64,000 nt of DNA from NCBI GenBank assembly GCA_016702335.1, contig JADJEF010000020.1:806001-870000 (forward strand). The letters run 5' to 3'. The stretch is from Rhodocyclaceae bacterium (GTDB taxonomy: Bacteria > Pseudomonadota > Gammaproteobacteria > Burkholderiales > Rhodocyclaceae). Within the stretch, counting starts at the first letter, position 1. Each line of letters begins with the position of its first letter. The position numbers and the translations under genes were made by a program. Below, one piece after another: positions 8,650-16,481 of this stretch. Below the pieces are notes generated by a model that did not search any database, was not told the DNA's origin, and was given only the letters and a program-made list of their open reading frames with translations.

Positions 8650-9129
8650 TCAGAGCAATTCTTCTATGTCTTTTTCCAGTGACTCCGGTGTGGTGGTCGG
8701 CGCATAACGGCTCACGACCTGCCCTTTTTTGTCAACCAGAAACTTGGTGAAGTTCCACTTTACCCCTTCCGTACCCAGGAGGCCGGGCGCAGCGGATTTG
8801 AGGTGCTGATAAACCGGGTGGGTATCGTCGCCATTGACGTCGACTTTGGCGAACAAGGGAAAACTGACTGGATACGTCAGGCTGCAAAAGCTGGCGATCT
8901 CAGCGGCGTCGCCGGGTTCCTGTGCGCCGAACTGATTGCAGGGAAAGCCCAGGATTACCAAGCCGCGATCCTTGTACTTTTTCCACAGGGCTTCGAGGCC
9001 GGTGTACTGCGGGGTAAAGCCACATTTACTGGCCACGTTGACCACCAGCACCACCTTGCCTTTGTAGGCGGAAAAATCCTGCTCCTTGCCGGTGAGCAGA
9101 TTGGCGGAAAGGTCAAAGAAGGTGGTCAT
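8650..9129 (-). CDS. Glutathione peroxidase (Cys type, BtuE/Gpx family)
   Basis: A 159-residue thioredoxin-fold peroxidase that reduces H2O2 or lipid hydroperoxides. The peroxidatic residue is Cys36 in 'NVASKCGFTPQY'. The partner motifs 'GFPCNQFGAQEPG' (with the resolving-type Cys) and 'WNFTKFLVDKKG' follow, so the catalytic Cys, Gln and Trp are all present. It is an ordinary TGC cysteine, not a selenocysteine TGA. The start at 9129 has AAGGA upstream; an earlier start would overlap the DUF2237 gene. Such Cys enzymes commonly use thioredoxin rather than glutathione. Confidence 0.93.
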   Translation of the reverse strand: MTTFFDLSANLLTGKEQDFSAYKGKVVLVVNVASKCGFTPQYTGLEALWKKYKDRGLVILGFPCNQFGAQEPGDAAEIASFCSLTYPVSFPLFAKVDVNGDDTHPVYQHLKSAAPGLLGTEGVKWNFTKFLVDKKGQVVSRYAPTTTPESLEKDIEELL

Positions 9130-9133
9130 GCGG

Positions 9134-9532
9134 TCATTCCTTTCGGGTGTGGGGGTTGGGCGGTGCATCGACCGCAAACTTTGTCAGATCAGTGAGGCGA
9201 CAAAACTCGAGCGCCGCCGACGAGGTGGCGGCCAGCACTACCTTGGGTGCGCTGCCGGCGAGAAACGCCTCGTGCCAGCGTGCCGAGCACAGACACCAGC
9301 GGTCACCCGCACGCAGACCGGGGAAGCCATACTCAGGACGCGGCGTGGATAAGTCGTTGCCGGCACGCTTGGAATAGTGCAGGAAATCGTCGGTCATCAC
9401 GGCACAGACGCCATGGTTACCGACATCTTCATCGGTCACCTGGCAGCAGCCGGTGCGCAAAAAACCCGTCATCGGGGAGGTGCTGCAGCTTTCAAGAATG
9501 CCGCCCAGCACATTGGTCGCAAGATCAGTCAT
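9134..9532 (-). CDS. DUF2237 family protein
   Basis: A 132-residue protein that matches the DUF2237 family end to end. The conserved landmarks are 'NVLGG-x-L-x-x-CS', 'TGFLRTGCC', 'DVGNHGVCAVMTD', 'GNDLSTPRPEYGFPGL' and 'GDRWCLCSARW'. Family members are small cytoplasmic proteins of unknown function with several invariant Cys and Trp residues. The stop is four bases before the glutathione peroxidase start, so the two are likely translated from one message; a redox link is plausible but not shown. Confidence 0.88.
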   Translation of the reverse strand: MTDLATNVLGGILESCSTSPMTGFLRTGCCQVTDEDVGNHGVCAVMTDDFLHYSKRAGNDLSTPRPEYGFPGLRAGDRWCLCSARWHEAFLAGSAPKVVLAATSSAALEFCRLTDLTKFAVDAPPNPHTRKE

Positions 9533-9576
9533 GGTTCGATTATGCGGCAGTCACCGGACATTGGCACGGCTCCAGA

Positions 9577-9616
9577 AAAAATCCCTGCCGACACCCATGG
9601 GGGCGGCAGGGATTTT
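9577..9616 (-). terminator. Rho-independent terminator of metK
   Basis: On the minus strand a 13-bp stem (AAAATCCCTGCCG pairing with CGGCAGGGATTTT) is followed by a T run. It lies about 20 bases after the metK stop. Confidence 0.88.
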
Positions 9617-9634
9617 CAGGGGGTGCGTTTCGGT

Positions 9635-10816
9635 TTACTTCAAGCCGGCATCGGCCCGCAGTGCGGCGGCTTTATCGGTACGTTCCCAGGTGAACTCGGG
9701 CTCGTCACGACCGAAGTGGCCATACGCGGCGGTCTTCTCGTAAATCGGGCGCAGCAGATCCAGCATCTGGATAATGCCCTTCGGACGCAGATCAAAATGG
9801 CGCTCGACCAGTGCAGCAATCTTGTCGTCGGGAATCACGCCGGTGCCTTCGGTGTAGACCGTGATATTCATCGGCTTGGCGACGCCAATGGCGTACGCCA
9901 CCTGAATCTGGCACTGGCGCGCAATGCCGGCCGCGACGATGTTTTTCGCCACATAACGCGCGGCGTAGGCGGCCGAGCGATCCACCTTCGAGGGGTCTTT
10001 TCCAGAAAACGCGCCACCCCCATGCGGGCAGGCGCCGCCATAGGTATCGACAATGATCTTGCGCCCGGTCAGGCCGCAGTCGCCCTGCGGACCGCCGACC
10101 ACGAAGCGCCCGGTCGGGTTCACCAGATAACGCGTGTGCTGGAGCATTTCCTTGGGCAGCACCGGCTTGATGATTTCTTCGACCACGGCCTCGATGAAGG
10201 AATCTTTCATGTGCGTGCCGTTGCTCTGCTCGGGGCTGTGCTGGCTTGAGAGCACAACGGTGTCGATGCTGTACGGCTTGCCATCGACATAGCGCATGGT
10301 GACCTGGCTCTTGGCGTCCGGACGCAAGAAGGGCAGGCGACCATCACGACGCAGTTGCGCCTGCCGCTCGACCAGGCGATGCGCGTAATAGATCGGTGCC
10401 GGCATCAGCGAGGGGGTCTCATCGCAGGCGTAGCCGAACATCAGACCCTGGTCACCGGCACCGATGTTCAGGTGATCATCGGAGGCGTGATCGACGCCCT
10501 GGGCAATGTCGTTCGACTGCTTGTCGTAGGCCACCAGCACGGCGCAACCTTTGTAGTCGATGCCGTATTCGGTGTTGTCGTAACCGATGCCCTTGAGCGT
10601 GTCGCGCGCCACCTGAATGTAGTCGACGTGGGCGTTGGTGGTGATTTCGCCGGCGAGTACCACGAGGCCGGTGTTACAGAGGGTCTCAGCGGCGACGCGC
10701 GAACGCGGGTCCTGCTTGAAGATGGCGTCCAGAATCGCATCGGAAATCTGGTCGGCTACCTTGTCCGGGTGGCCTTCGGAGACCGACTCCGAGGTAAAGA
10801 GAAAATCAGTTGACAT
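9635..10816 (-). CDS. metK: S-adenosylmethionine synthase
   Basis: MetK makes S-adenosylmethionine from methionine and ATP in the cytoplasm. The 393-residue protein shows the ATP-binding 'EGHPDK' near residue 14, the methionine-loop 'GAGDQGLMFGYACDET' near residue 117, the P-loop-like 'GGGAFSGKDPSKVDRS' near residue 258, and the Mg2+/K+ residues typical of the homotetramer. The start at 10816 is preceded by GGAG seven bases upstream. Its 5' leader contains a hairpin followed by T residues directly before the ribosome-binding site, which suggests regulation by attenuation. A strong terminator follows the gene. Confidence 0.98.
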   Translation of the reverse strand: MSTDFLFTSESVSEGHPDKVADQISDAILDAIFKQDPRSRVAAETLCNTGLVVLAGEITTNAHVDYIQVARDTLKGIGYDNTEYGIDYKGCAVLVAYDKQSNDIAQGVDHASDDHLNIGAGDQGLMFGYACDETPSLMPAPIYYAHRLVERQAQLRRDGRLPFLRPDAKSQVTMRYVDGKPYSIDTVVLSSQHSPEQSNGTHMKDSFIEAVVEEIIKPVLPKEMLQHTRYLVNPTGRFVVGGPQGDCGLTGRKIIVDTYGGACPHGGGAFSGKDPSKVDRSAAYAARYVAKNIVAAGIARQCQIQVAYAIGVAKPMNITVYTEGTGVIPDDKIAALVERHFDLRPKGIIQMLDLLRPIYEKTAAYGHFGRDEPEFTWERTDKAAALRADAGLK

Positions 10817-10826
10817 AGCTCGCTCC

Positions 10827-10874
10827 AAAACAAAACGCCTCAGATTCTCCGGCGAGGCCGGCTCCGAGGCGTTT
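10827..10874 (-). promoter_or_regulatory. Attenuator-like hairpin in metK leader
   Basis: In the metK leader, AAACGCCTC pairs with GAGGCGTTT (9 bp, with an inner CCGGC/GCCGG stem) and is followed by TTTTGTTTT, ending about ten bases before the metK start. Upstream lie a TCCGCC/GGCGGA hairpin and a GCAA-tetraloop hairpin (GACCG/CGGTC). The arrangement looks like an aptamer plus expression platform, but I cannot match it to a known SAM riboswitch class. Confidence 0.5.
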
Positions 10875-11040
10875 CATTGAGCGGCGACGCTTTAGCGCTA
10901 TTTTTTTGTCGGACCGTTGCCGGTCTTTCTCCGCCACGCAAGTTGTCATTTAACTCGGCGGAACGGGCGCATTCTAACGCAGTCGGCTCGGTGGTAGAAG
11001 TGGTAGATAATCGCCTTTGTCCGCGTCTTTTCCCAACGTC

Positions 11041-11874
11041 ATGCGCTCCCGGTTATTCCACCTTCTCGCCTACTTGCCATTGCATGTGTTGCACAATCTC
11101 GGTGCCGTCATCGGCTGGCTGGCCTGGCTGCTGTCACCGATCTACCGGCGCCACATGCGGGTGTTCATGGAGAAAGCGGGCTTGCAGGCGTATCGCAATG
11201 CGGCGATTGCCGAGTCCGGCAAGACGATTCTTGAAATGCCCAAGCTATGGCTGCGACCGTTTGATGAAGTCGTGAGTCGTGTGGTCAGGGTCAGCGGTGC
11301 GGACCTCGTACAAAAAACTCCCGCTGCCAAGCGGGGCCTGATCATCCTCACCCCGCATCTGGGCTGTTTCGAGATCGTCGGGCAATACCTCGTGAGTCAC
11401 CGACCGCTCACCGCCATGTACCGCCCGTCCAAACACGCATGGCTGGAACCCATCATTCAAGCCGGGCGCGGGGCGCGCATCACGCTGGCACCGACCGATC
11501 TGTCAGGCGTGCGTCGCGTGCTCAAGGCCCTGAAGGCCGGAGAGGCCATCATCATGGCACCCGACCAGATTCCCGGCAAGGGCGAGGGGGCATGGGCGCC
11601 ATTTTTCGGTCACCCCGCCTACACCATGACGCTGGCGGCACGCTTGTCGGAAACCGATGCCGAGGTGGTTTTTGGTTACGCCGAGCGCTTGCCTTACGGC
11701 AGCGGCTACCACCTGCACTTTCGCGCTCCCGCCGAACCGCTGCATGGCACGCTGGATGAGCGGACGGCGCAGATCAACGGGGAAATCGAGGTCATGGTCC
11801 GCGAGTGCCCGGCCCAGTACCTGTGGAGCTACAACCGCTACAAGGTGCCGCGCCATGTCGGCCTGCCCCCATGA
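11041..11874 (+). CDS. LpxL/HtrB-like lysophospholipid/lipid A acyltransferase (first of pair)
   Basis: A 277-residue inner-membrane acyltransferase of the LpxL/MsbB superfamily, with an N-terminal membrane anchor (about residues 5-35) and the catalytic H-x4-E motif in 'TPHLGCFE' (about residue 105). The substrate-pocket region 'DQIPGKGEGAWAPFFG' follows near residue 180. Enzymes of this family move a secondary acyl chain from acyl-ACP to Kdo2-lipid IVA. The next gene is a second family member whose ATG overlaps this stop (ATGA), so the pair probably adds the two secondary acyl chains of lipid A. I prefer the ATG at 11041; an in-frame TTG at 11017 is possible. Confidence 0.87.
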   Translation: MRSRLFHLLAYLPLHVLHNLGAVIGWLAWLLSPIYRRHMRVFMEKAGLQAYRNAAIAESGKTILEMPKLWLRPFDEVVSRVVRVSGADLVQKTPAAKRGLIILTPHLGCFEIVGQYLVSHRPLTAMYRPSKHAWLEPIIQAGRGARITLAPTDLSGVRRVLKALKAGEAIIMAPDQIPGKGEGAWAPFFGHPAYTMTLAARLSETDAEVVFGYAERLPYGSGYHLHFRAPAEPLHGTLDERTAQINGEIEVMVRECPAQYLWSYNRYKVPRHVGLPP

Positions 11875-12731
11875 CTCGCTTCAACTTTTTTCTGCTCTGG
11901 CTGCTGCACTTTCTGCCCAACGCGGCGCTCACCCGCCTGGGCCGCCTCTTCGGTGCGCTGTTGTATGCCCTGGCCAAAGAGCGCCGCCATGTGGCCAGTA
12001 CCAATTTGCGCCTCTGCTTTCCGGAAAAGAGCGAAGCGGAACGTACCGCGCTGGCACGCGAGCACTTCGCCCTCGTCGGGCAAACCCTGTTTGAGCGTGT
12101 GATTCTCTATTGGGGGTCGGAAGAGCGCCTGAAACGCATGATACGAATCGAGGGGGCAGAAAACCTGAGCGCACTCCATGGCCAGCCGGTCATCATCTTC
12201 TGCTTTCATAGTGTCGGCATGGAAGTCGCCTGGATACGCCTGACCATGGTTCAGCACCTCGCGGTATTCCATGCCCGCATGAAAAACGCCGAACTCGAAG
12301 AACGCCTGATGGCCCGGCGCAACCGATTCCAGCCAGCGCGGCTGGTCTCGAACAAAGAAGGCATCAAACCGGCGCTGGAGGTCATCCGCTCCGGCACCCC
12401 GCTGACCTACCTGCCGGATATGGATTTCGGGCGCAAGCACTCGATTTTTGTACCCTTCTTTGCCGCCAATGCGGCCACGATACCTGGGCTGTCACGCATG
12501 GCTGCCGCCACCGGTGCCAAGGTGGTGCCGCTGATCCCTACCCTGACCCCTGAAGGTTGGGTAGTGAATGTCGGCCCCGCGTGGGAGAACTTCCCGACCG
12601 ACGATGTTGTTGCCGATACCCGGCGCATGAATGCCTTCATTGAGGAGTGGGTGCTGCACCACCCCGCTCAGTACTGGTGGCTGCACAAACGCTTCAAGAC
12701 CCGGCCTGAGGGCGAAAAGTCGGTCTATTGA
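11871..12731 (+). CDS. LpxL/HtrB-like lipid A acyltransferase (second of pair)
   Basis: A 286-residue paralogue of the preceding gene. It has the same N-terminal membrane segment, a catalytic H-x4-E in 'FHSVGME' (about residue 113), 'YLPDMDFGRKHSIFVPFF' near residue 180, and the C-terminal 'HPAQYWWLHKRFKTRP' that is typical of LpxL proteins. It starts inside the stop codon of its partner, which implies translational coupling and balanced synthesis. Which of the two acts first on lipid A cannot be told from sequence. dapF follows after 49 bases that contain one copy of the dispersed repeat. Confidence 0.9.
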   Translation: MTRFNFFLLWLLHFLPNAALTRLGRLFGALLYALAKERRHVASTNLRLCFPEKSEAERTALAREHFALVGQTLFERVILYWGSEERLKRMIRIEGAENLSALHGQPVIIFCFHSVGMEVAWIRLTMVQHLAVFHARMKNAELEERLMARRNRFQPARLVSNKEGIKPALEVIRSGTPLTYLPDMDFGRKHSIFVPFFAANAATIPGLSRMAAATGAKVVPLIPTLTPEGWVVNVGPAWENFPTDDVVADTRRMNAFIEEWVLHHPAQYWWLHKRFKTRPEGEKSVY

Positions 12732-12741
12732 CCCCCAATTT

Positions 12742-12770
12742 CCGCAAGTCGGCGCTGGTGACACGGCGTA
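12742..12770 (+). repeat. Dispersed AAGTCGGCGCTGG repeat, upstream of dapF
   Basis: This copy is close to consensus (TTCCGC before the core; GTGACACGGCG after it). It ends ten bases before the dapF ATG, so it occupies the place of the ribosome-binding site. Confidence 0.9.
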
Positions 12771-12780
12771 TCCTGACCGA

Positions 12781-13629
12781 ATGAAGATTCACTTCACCAA
12801 AATGCATGGCTTGGGCAACGACTTTGTCGTGCTTGATGCCACGGCGCCGGGCGCTTTTCTGCCGACGCCGGCGCAGGTGCGCTTTTTGGCGGATCGGCAC
12901 TTTGGTGTCGGCTGCGATCAGTTGCTGATCGTCGAACGGCCGACGCAACCGGGCATCGACTTCCGCTACCGCATCTTCAATGCCGATGGTGGCGAAGTGG
13001 AGCAATGCGGTAACGGCGCCCGCTGCTTTGTACGCTTTGTGCATGAGCAGGGCCTGACCGAGAAGCGCGATATCCGCGTCGAAACCCAGTGCGGCATCAT
13101 TGCCCCGCGTCTCGAAGCCAATGGCGACGTCACCGTGGATATGGGCGTGCCCCGCTGCGCGGCGGCAGATCTGCCTTTTGTCAGCGACAGCGATGCCGTG
13201 GTGCAAGCGCTGGAGGTCGCCGGATCGGTTATCGACATCTCCATTGTCTCGATGGGCAACCCGCATGCCGTGCAGGTCGTTGCCGATGCCGCCGCCGCGC
13301 CAGTAGCCGCACAAGGCCCGCTGATCGAATCCCACCCACGCTTTCCCAAGCGGGTGAATGCCGGCTTCATGCAGATCATCGACCGCCACGCCATCGCCTT
13401 GCGCGTCTACGAGCGCGGCGCCGGCGAGACGCTGGCCTGCGGCACGGGTGCCTGTGCCGCCGTAGTCGCCGGCATCCGCCGCGGCCTGATCGACTCGCCA
13501 GTACGCGTGGCCACGCGCGGTGGCGAGCTTTCCATTGCCTGGGGCGGTGACGGGCAGCCGGTGCTCATGACCGGCCCGGCCGTCACTGTATTTTCCGCCT
13601 CTATTGAACTTCCCTCTGACCTCGCCTAA
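12781..13629 (+). CDS. dapF: Diaminopimelate epimerase
   Basis: DapF interconverts LL- and meso-diaminopimelate, supplying lysine and peptidoglycan synthesis. The 282-residue protein has the two-domain epimerase fold with the catalytic thiolate pair Cys76 ('VEQCGNGARC') and Cys220 ('TLACGTGACA'). It opens with the conserved 'FTKMHGLGNDFVVLD' and keeps 'SMGNPHAV' near residue 158. No clear Shine-Dalgarno precedes the ATG because a dispersed repeat occupies that region. DUF484 and xerC follow, the conserved dapF-DUF484-xerC order of beta- and gammaproteobacteria. lysA, the other late gene of the pathway, is at 20.6 kb. Confidence 0.97.
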   Translation: MKIHFTKMHGLGNDFVVLDATAPGAFLPTPAQVRFLADRHFGVGCDQLLIVERPTQPGIDFRYRIFNADGGEVEQCGNGARCFVRFVHEQGLTEKRDIRVETQCGIIAPRLEANGDVTVDMGVPRCAAADLPFVSDSDAVVQALEVAGSVIDISIVSMGNPHAVQVVADAAAAPVAAQGPLIESHPRFPKRVNAGFMQIIDRHAIALRVYERGAGETLACGTGACAAVVAGIRRGLIDSPVRVATRGGELSIAWGGDGQPVLMTGPAVTVFSASIELPSDLA

Positions 13630-13632
13630 ATC

Positions 13633-14319
13633 ATGGACTACAGCCAATACAGCCACGAAGAGATTGCCCGTTACCTCTCCGACCACCCCGAATTCTTTGA
13701 CCAATACGCTGACCTGCTGGCGCTGGTCACCATTCCTGACCCGCACACGGGGCGCGCGATCTCGATTACCGAGCGGCAGTTGTTCACCCTGCGTGACAAG
13801 GTGCGCACGCTGGAAAGCAAACTCTCGGAGCTGATCGGTTTCGGCGAAGAGAACGACTCGATCTCCGACAAAGTACATGCCATGACCGTGGCCATGATGG
13901 CCGCTGCCGACTACCCCAGCCTGAGCCGTGCGCTCTACGCGCATCTGGGCGGCGCATTTGCAGTACCGCATGTGGGCATGCGCCTGTGGGGCGTCGGTTC
14001 GGCGGACGTGCTTGCCGCCGGGGCCAACCGCGACTTTCTGCCCGTGGGCGACAGTCTCAAGGCGTTCGCCGGTGGTTTGCAGCGCCCCTACTGTGGTAAC
14101 GCGGCCGGGCAGGACAGCGTCGCGTGGTTCAATGACTTCGGCCCGCACCTCAAATCCATGGTGCAAATCCCGCTGCGCAACACCAGCGGTGCCTGCTTCG
14201 GTCTGATGGTGCTGGCCAGCGAAGACCCCTATCGCTTCTACCCTGACCTCGGCACGCTCTACCTCGAGCGCATTGCCGGCTTGGCTTCCGCCGCGTTTCA
14301 GCGCGTATTGAACGCCTAA
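13633..14319 (+). CDS. DUF484 (GAF-like) protein
   Basis: A 228-residue cytoplasmic protein of the DUF484 family. It has an N-terminal helical part with a short coiled coil ('LFTLRDKVRTLESKLSEL', about residues 50-67) and a GAF-like domain to the C-terminus. The opening 'YLSDHPEFFDQYADLL' is the usual DUF484 signature. Its position between dapF and xerC is conserved across proteobacteria, yet the function is unknown; the GAF-like fold suggests small-molecule sensing. It starts three bases after the dapF stop. Confidence 0.9.
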   Translation: MDYSQYSHEEIARYLSDHPEFFDQYADLLALVTIPDPHTGRAISITERQLFTLRDKVRTLESKLSELIGFGEENDSISDKVHAMTVAMMAAADYPSLSRALYAHLGGAFAVPHVGMRLWGVGSADVLAAGANRDFLPVGDSLKAFAGGLQRPYCGNAAGQDSVAWFNDFGPHLKSMVQIPLRNTSGACFGLMVLASEDPYRFYPDLGTLYLERIAGLASAAFQRVLNA

Positions 14320-14330
14320 GACCCTGCGGC

Positions 14331-15211
14331 ATGCCCGACCGGCGCGACGACTACTTCACCGAGCTCGCCGCGCAGCGCCGGGCCAGCACGCATACGCTGG
14401 CGGCCTACCGGCGTGATCTGGCTAAATTGCTCGCCTTTGCCGGCGAACGTGAACTCCACACCTTGGGCGTCAGCGATATTCGGCGTGCCCTGATGAGCCT
14501 GCACAGCAAGGAACTGGCCCCCCGCTCGCTGGCGCGCACCCTTTCGGGCTGGCGCGGCTACTACGCCTGGCTGGCGCGGCATGGCCACATTGCGGTGAAC
14601 CCGACCGATGGCGTCAAGGCACCCAAGGCCCGCGCACCCTGCCCAAGGCGCTCGGCGTCGATCAAGTCGCCGCCATGCTCGACGCCCAGCCGGACGACGA
14701 ACTGGAAATGCGCGACGCCGCCATGTTCGAGCTGTTTTATTCCTCGGGTCTGCGCCTGGCCGAGTTGGTCAGTCTGGATCTGAGCATGGGGCGTGAGATG
14801 CTGGAGGGCGAAGTAAGGGTCACCGGCAAGCGCGGCAAGACGCGCATCGTGCCGGTGGGCGACAAGGCGCGCAAGGCGATTGCCCATTGGTTGCAGCAAC
14901 GAACCGCCATCGCCGCCGCCGACGAACTTGCGCTGTTTGTCAGCCGCAATGGCAACCGTCTGGGGTGCCGGCAGGTGGAGCTGCGGCTGGCGCGCTGGGC
15001 GCAAAAAGCCGGTGTCGGCGTGCATGTACACCCGCACATGCTGCGCCATTCCTTTGCCTCGCACGTGCTGCAATCGTCCGGCGACCTGCGTGCCGTGCAG
15101 GACATGCTCGGCCATGCCAGCATTTCTGCCACACAAATATATACGCACCTCGATTTTCAGCACCTGGCCAAGGTCTACGATCAGGCACACCCGCGGGCCA
15201 AGGTCAAATAG
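14331..15211 (+). pseudogene. xerC: Tyrosine recombinase XerC, interrupted by a frameshift
   Basis: XerC works with XerD at dif to resolve chromosome dimers. The N-terminal SAM-like core-binding domain is encoded from 14331 ('STHTLAAYRRDL...NPTDGVKAPKA'). The catalytic domain continues in another frame to 15211, with Arg in 'SSGLRLAEL', Lys in 'TGKRGKTR', 'HMLRHSFASH', 'GHASISATQIYTH' and the nucleophile Tyr. 'LDFQHLAKVYD' marks XerC rather than XerD. One base appears missing near 14628: restoring it gives the expected 'APRTLPKALGVDQVAAML'. This is either a real inactivating mutation or a sequencing error. All catalytic residues are intact, which favours an error or a recent event. Confidence 0.85.
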
Positions 15212-15216
15212 TCGAA

Positions 15217-16407
15217 ATGAGCAAACTGATCCTGCAAGCGGGCAAAGAACGCTCGCTGTTCAAGCACCACCCCTGGCTGTTTGCCGGCTCCGTCGATCAG
15301 CTTGACGGCCGTGCCCGGCCCGGTGACACGGTGGAGGTGGTGAGTAGTCGCGGCGAACCCTTGGCTCGCGCCGCCTACAGCCCGCACTCCCAGATCCGTG
15401 CCCGGGTGTGGACCTTTGATCTGACCGAGAGCGTCGACCACGGCTTTTTCAAGCGCCGCGTCGCCGCTGCCGTGGCGCGCCGTCAGGCCCTGCCCGAACT
15501 GGCCGGACAAGAAGGCCTGCGCCTGATCCATGCCGAATCCGACGGCTTGCCCGGTGTGATTGCCGATCGCTATGGCGACACCGTGGTTGTGCAACTGACC
15601 AGTGCCGGCGCCGACAAATGGCGCGGTGCCATTATTGATGCGCTGCAGCTGGCGACCGGCTGCGTGCGTATCTTTGAGCGTTCCGATTCCGAGGTGCGCA
15701 AGCTGGAAGGTCTGGAGCCGACCACCGGCTGGCTGCTCGGTGAAGCGCCCCCCGAAGGCATCCATATCGTCGAGAACGGCGTGACCATGACGGTCGATGT
15801 GGTCGGCGGCCACAAGACCGGCTTCTATCTGGACCAGCGCGACAACCGCAAGCGTCTGGCCGATCTGGCAAAGGACAAGCGCGTACTCAACTGCTTCTGC
15901 TACACCGCCGGCTTCAGCCTGCAGGCGCTCGCCGGCGGCGCGCTGGACGTGGTGTCGGTCGATTCCTCCGGCCCGGCCTTGGCCATCGCGCAACACAATC
16001 TCGCGCTCAACCCGGCGCTCGATGCGAACCGCGCACGCTGGCGCGAGGCCGATGTCTTTACCGAATTGCGTGACCTGCGCAAAGCCGGCGAAAGTTTCGA
16101 CATCGTGGTGCTCGACCCGCCCAAGTTTGCCCCCTCGGCCAGCCACGCCGACCGAGCCAGCAAGGCCTACAAGGACATCAATCTCAACGGCTTCAAGCTG
16201 GTCGCCCCGGGCGGCTTGCTCATGACCTACTCGTGCTCGGGCGGCATCGGGCTGGAATTGTTTCAAAAGATTGTCGCCGGGGCCGCCCGCGACGCCGGGC
16301 GCTCGGCCCGGATCATCCAGCGACTGCAAGGCAGTGCCGACCACCCGGTCGATCTGGCCTTCCCCGAGGGCGAGTACCTCAAGGGTCTGCTGGTCCAGGT
16401 CGACTGA
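15217..16407 (+). CDS. Class I rRNA large-subunit methyltransferase (RlmI-like)
   Basis: A 396-residue SAM-dependent methyltransferase with the RlmI architecture: an N-terminal PUA domain (about residues 1-75, 'HPWLFAGSVDQLDG'), a central EEHEE-like domain, and a Rossmann-fold domain with 'RVLNCFCYTAGFSLQAL' (SAM motif I, about residue 222). The catalytic 'VVLDPPKFA' (about residue 298) and 'YSCSGGIG' follow. E. coli RlmI is 396 residues and methylates C1962 of 23S rRNA at C5, so the same reaction is likely. The ATG at 15217 lies five bases after the xerC stop, suggesting one transcript. Confidence 0.9.
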   Translation: MSKLILQAGKERSLFKHHPWLFAGSVDQLDGRARPGDTVEVVSSRGEPLARAAYSPHSQIRARVWTFDLTESVDHGFFKRRVAAAVARRQALPELAGQEGLRLIHAESDGLPGVIADRYGDTVVVQLTSAGADKWRGAIIDALQLATGCVRIFERSDSEVRKLEGLEPTTGWLLGEAPPEGIHIVENGVTMTVDVVGGHKTGFYLDQRDNRKRLADLAKDKRVLNCFCYTAGFSLQALAGGALDVVSVDSSGPALAIAQHNLALNPALDANRARWREADVFTELRDLRKAGESFDIVVLDPPKFAPSASHADRASKAYKDINLNGFKLVAPGGLLMTYSCSGGIGLELFQKIVAGAARDAGRSARIIQRLQGSADHPVDLAFPEGEYLKGLLVQVD

Positions 16408-16432
16408 TCGGCAACTGTCAAGGAAGCGTCAA

Positions 16433-16461
16433 TTGGTGGCGCTATACTTGGCGGTCATACT
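16433..16461 (+). promoter_or_regulatory. Candidate promoter of the STAS gene
   Basis: TTGGTG and CATACT are separated by 17 bases; a second -10-like TATACT lies within the spacer. Transcription would begin about 12-15 bases before the GTG start, which fits the lack of a visible ribosome-binding site there. Confidence 0.35.
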
Positions 16462-16481
16462 TAGCGCGCCGACCCTCTTAC

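Noticed and set aside
8650..9129. Selenocysteine in the glutathione peroxidase.
   Set aside because: The catalytic codon is TGC and the frame contains no internal TGA.
10817..10990. A standard SAM-II or SAH riboswitch before metK.
   Set aside because: The conserved core sequences of these classes are not found; only a generic hairpin-plus-terminator layout is seen.
14675..15211. A separate short recombinase gene starting at 14675.
   Set aside because: It is the catalytic half of the frameshifted xerC; the N-terminal half is directly upstream in another frame.
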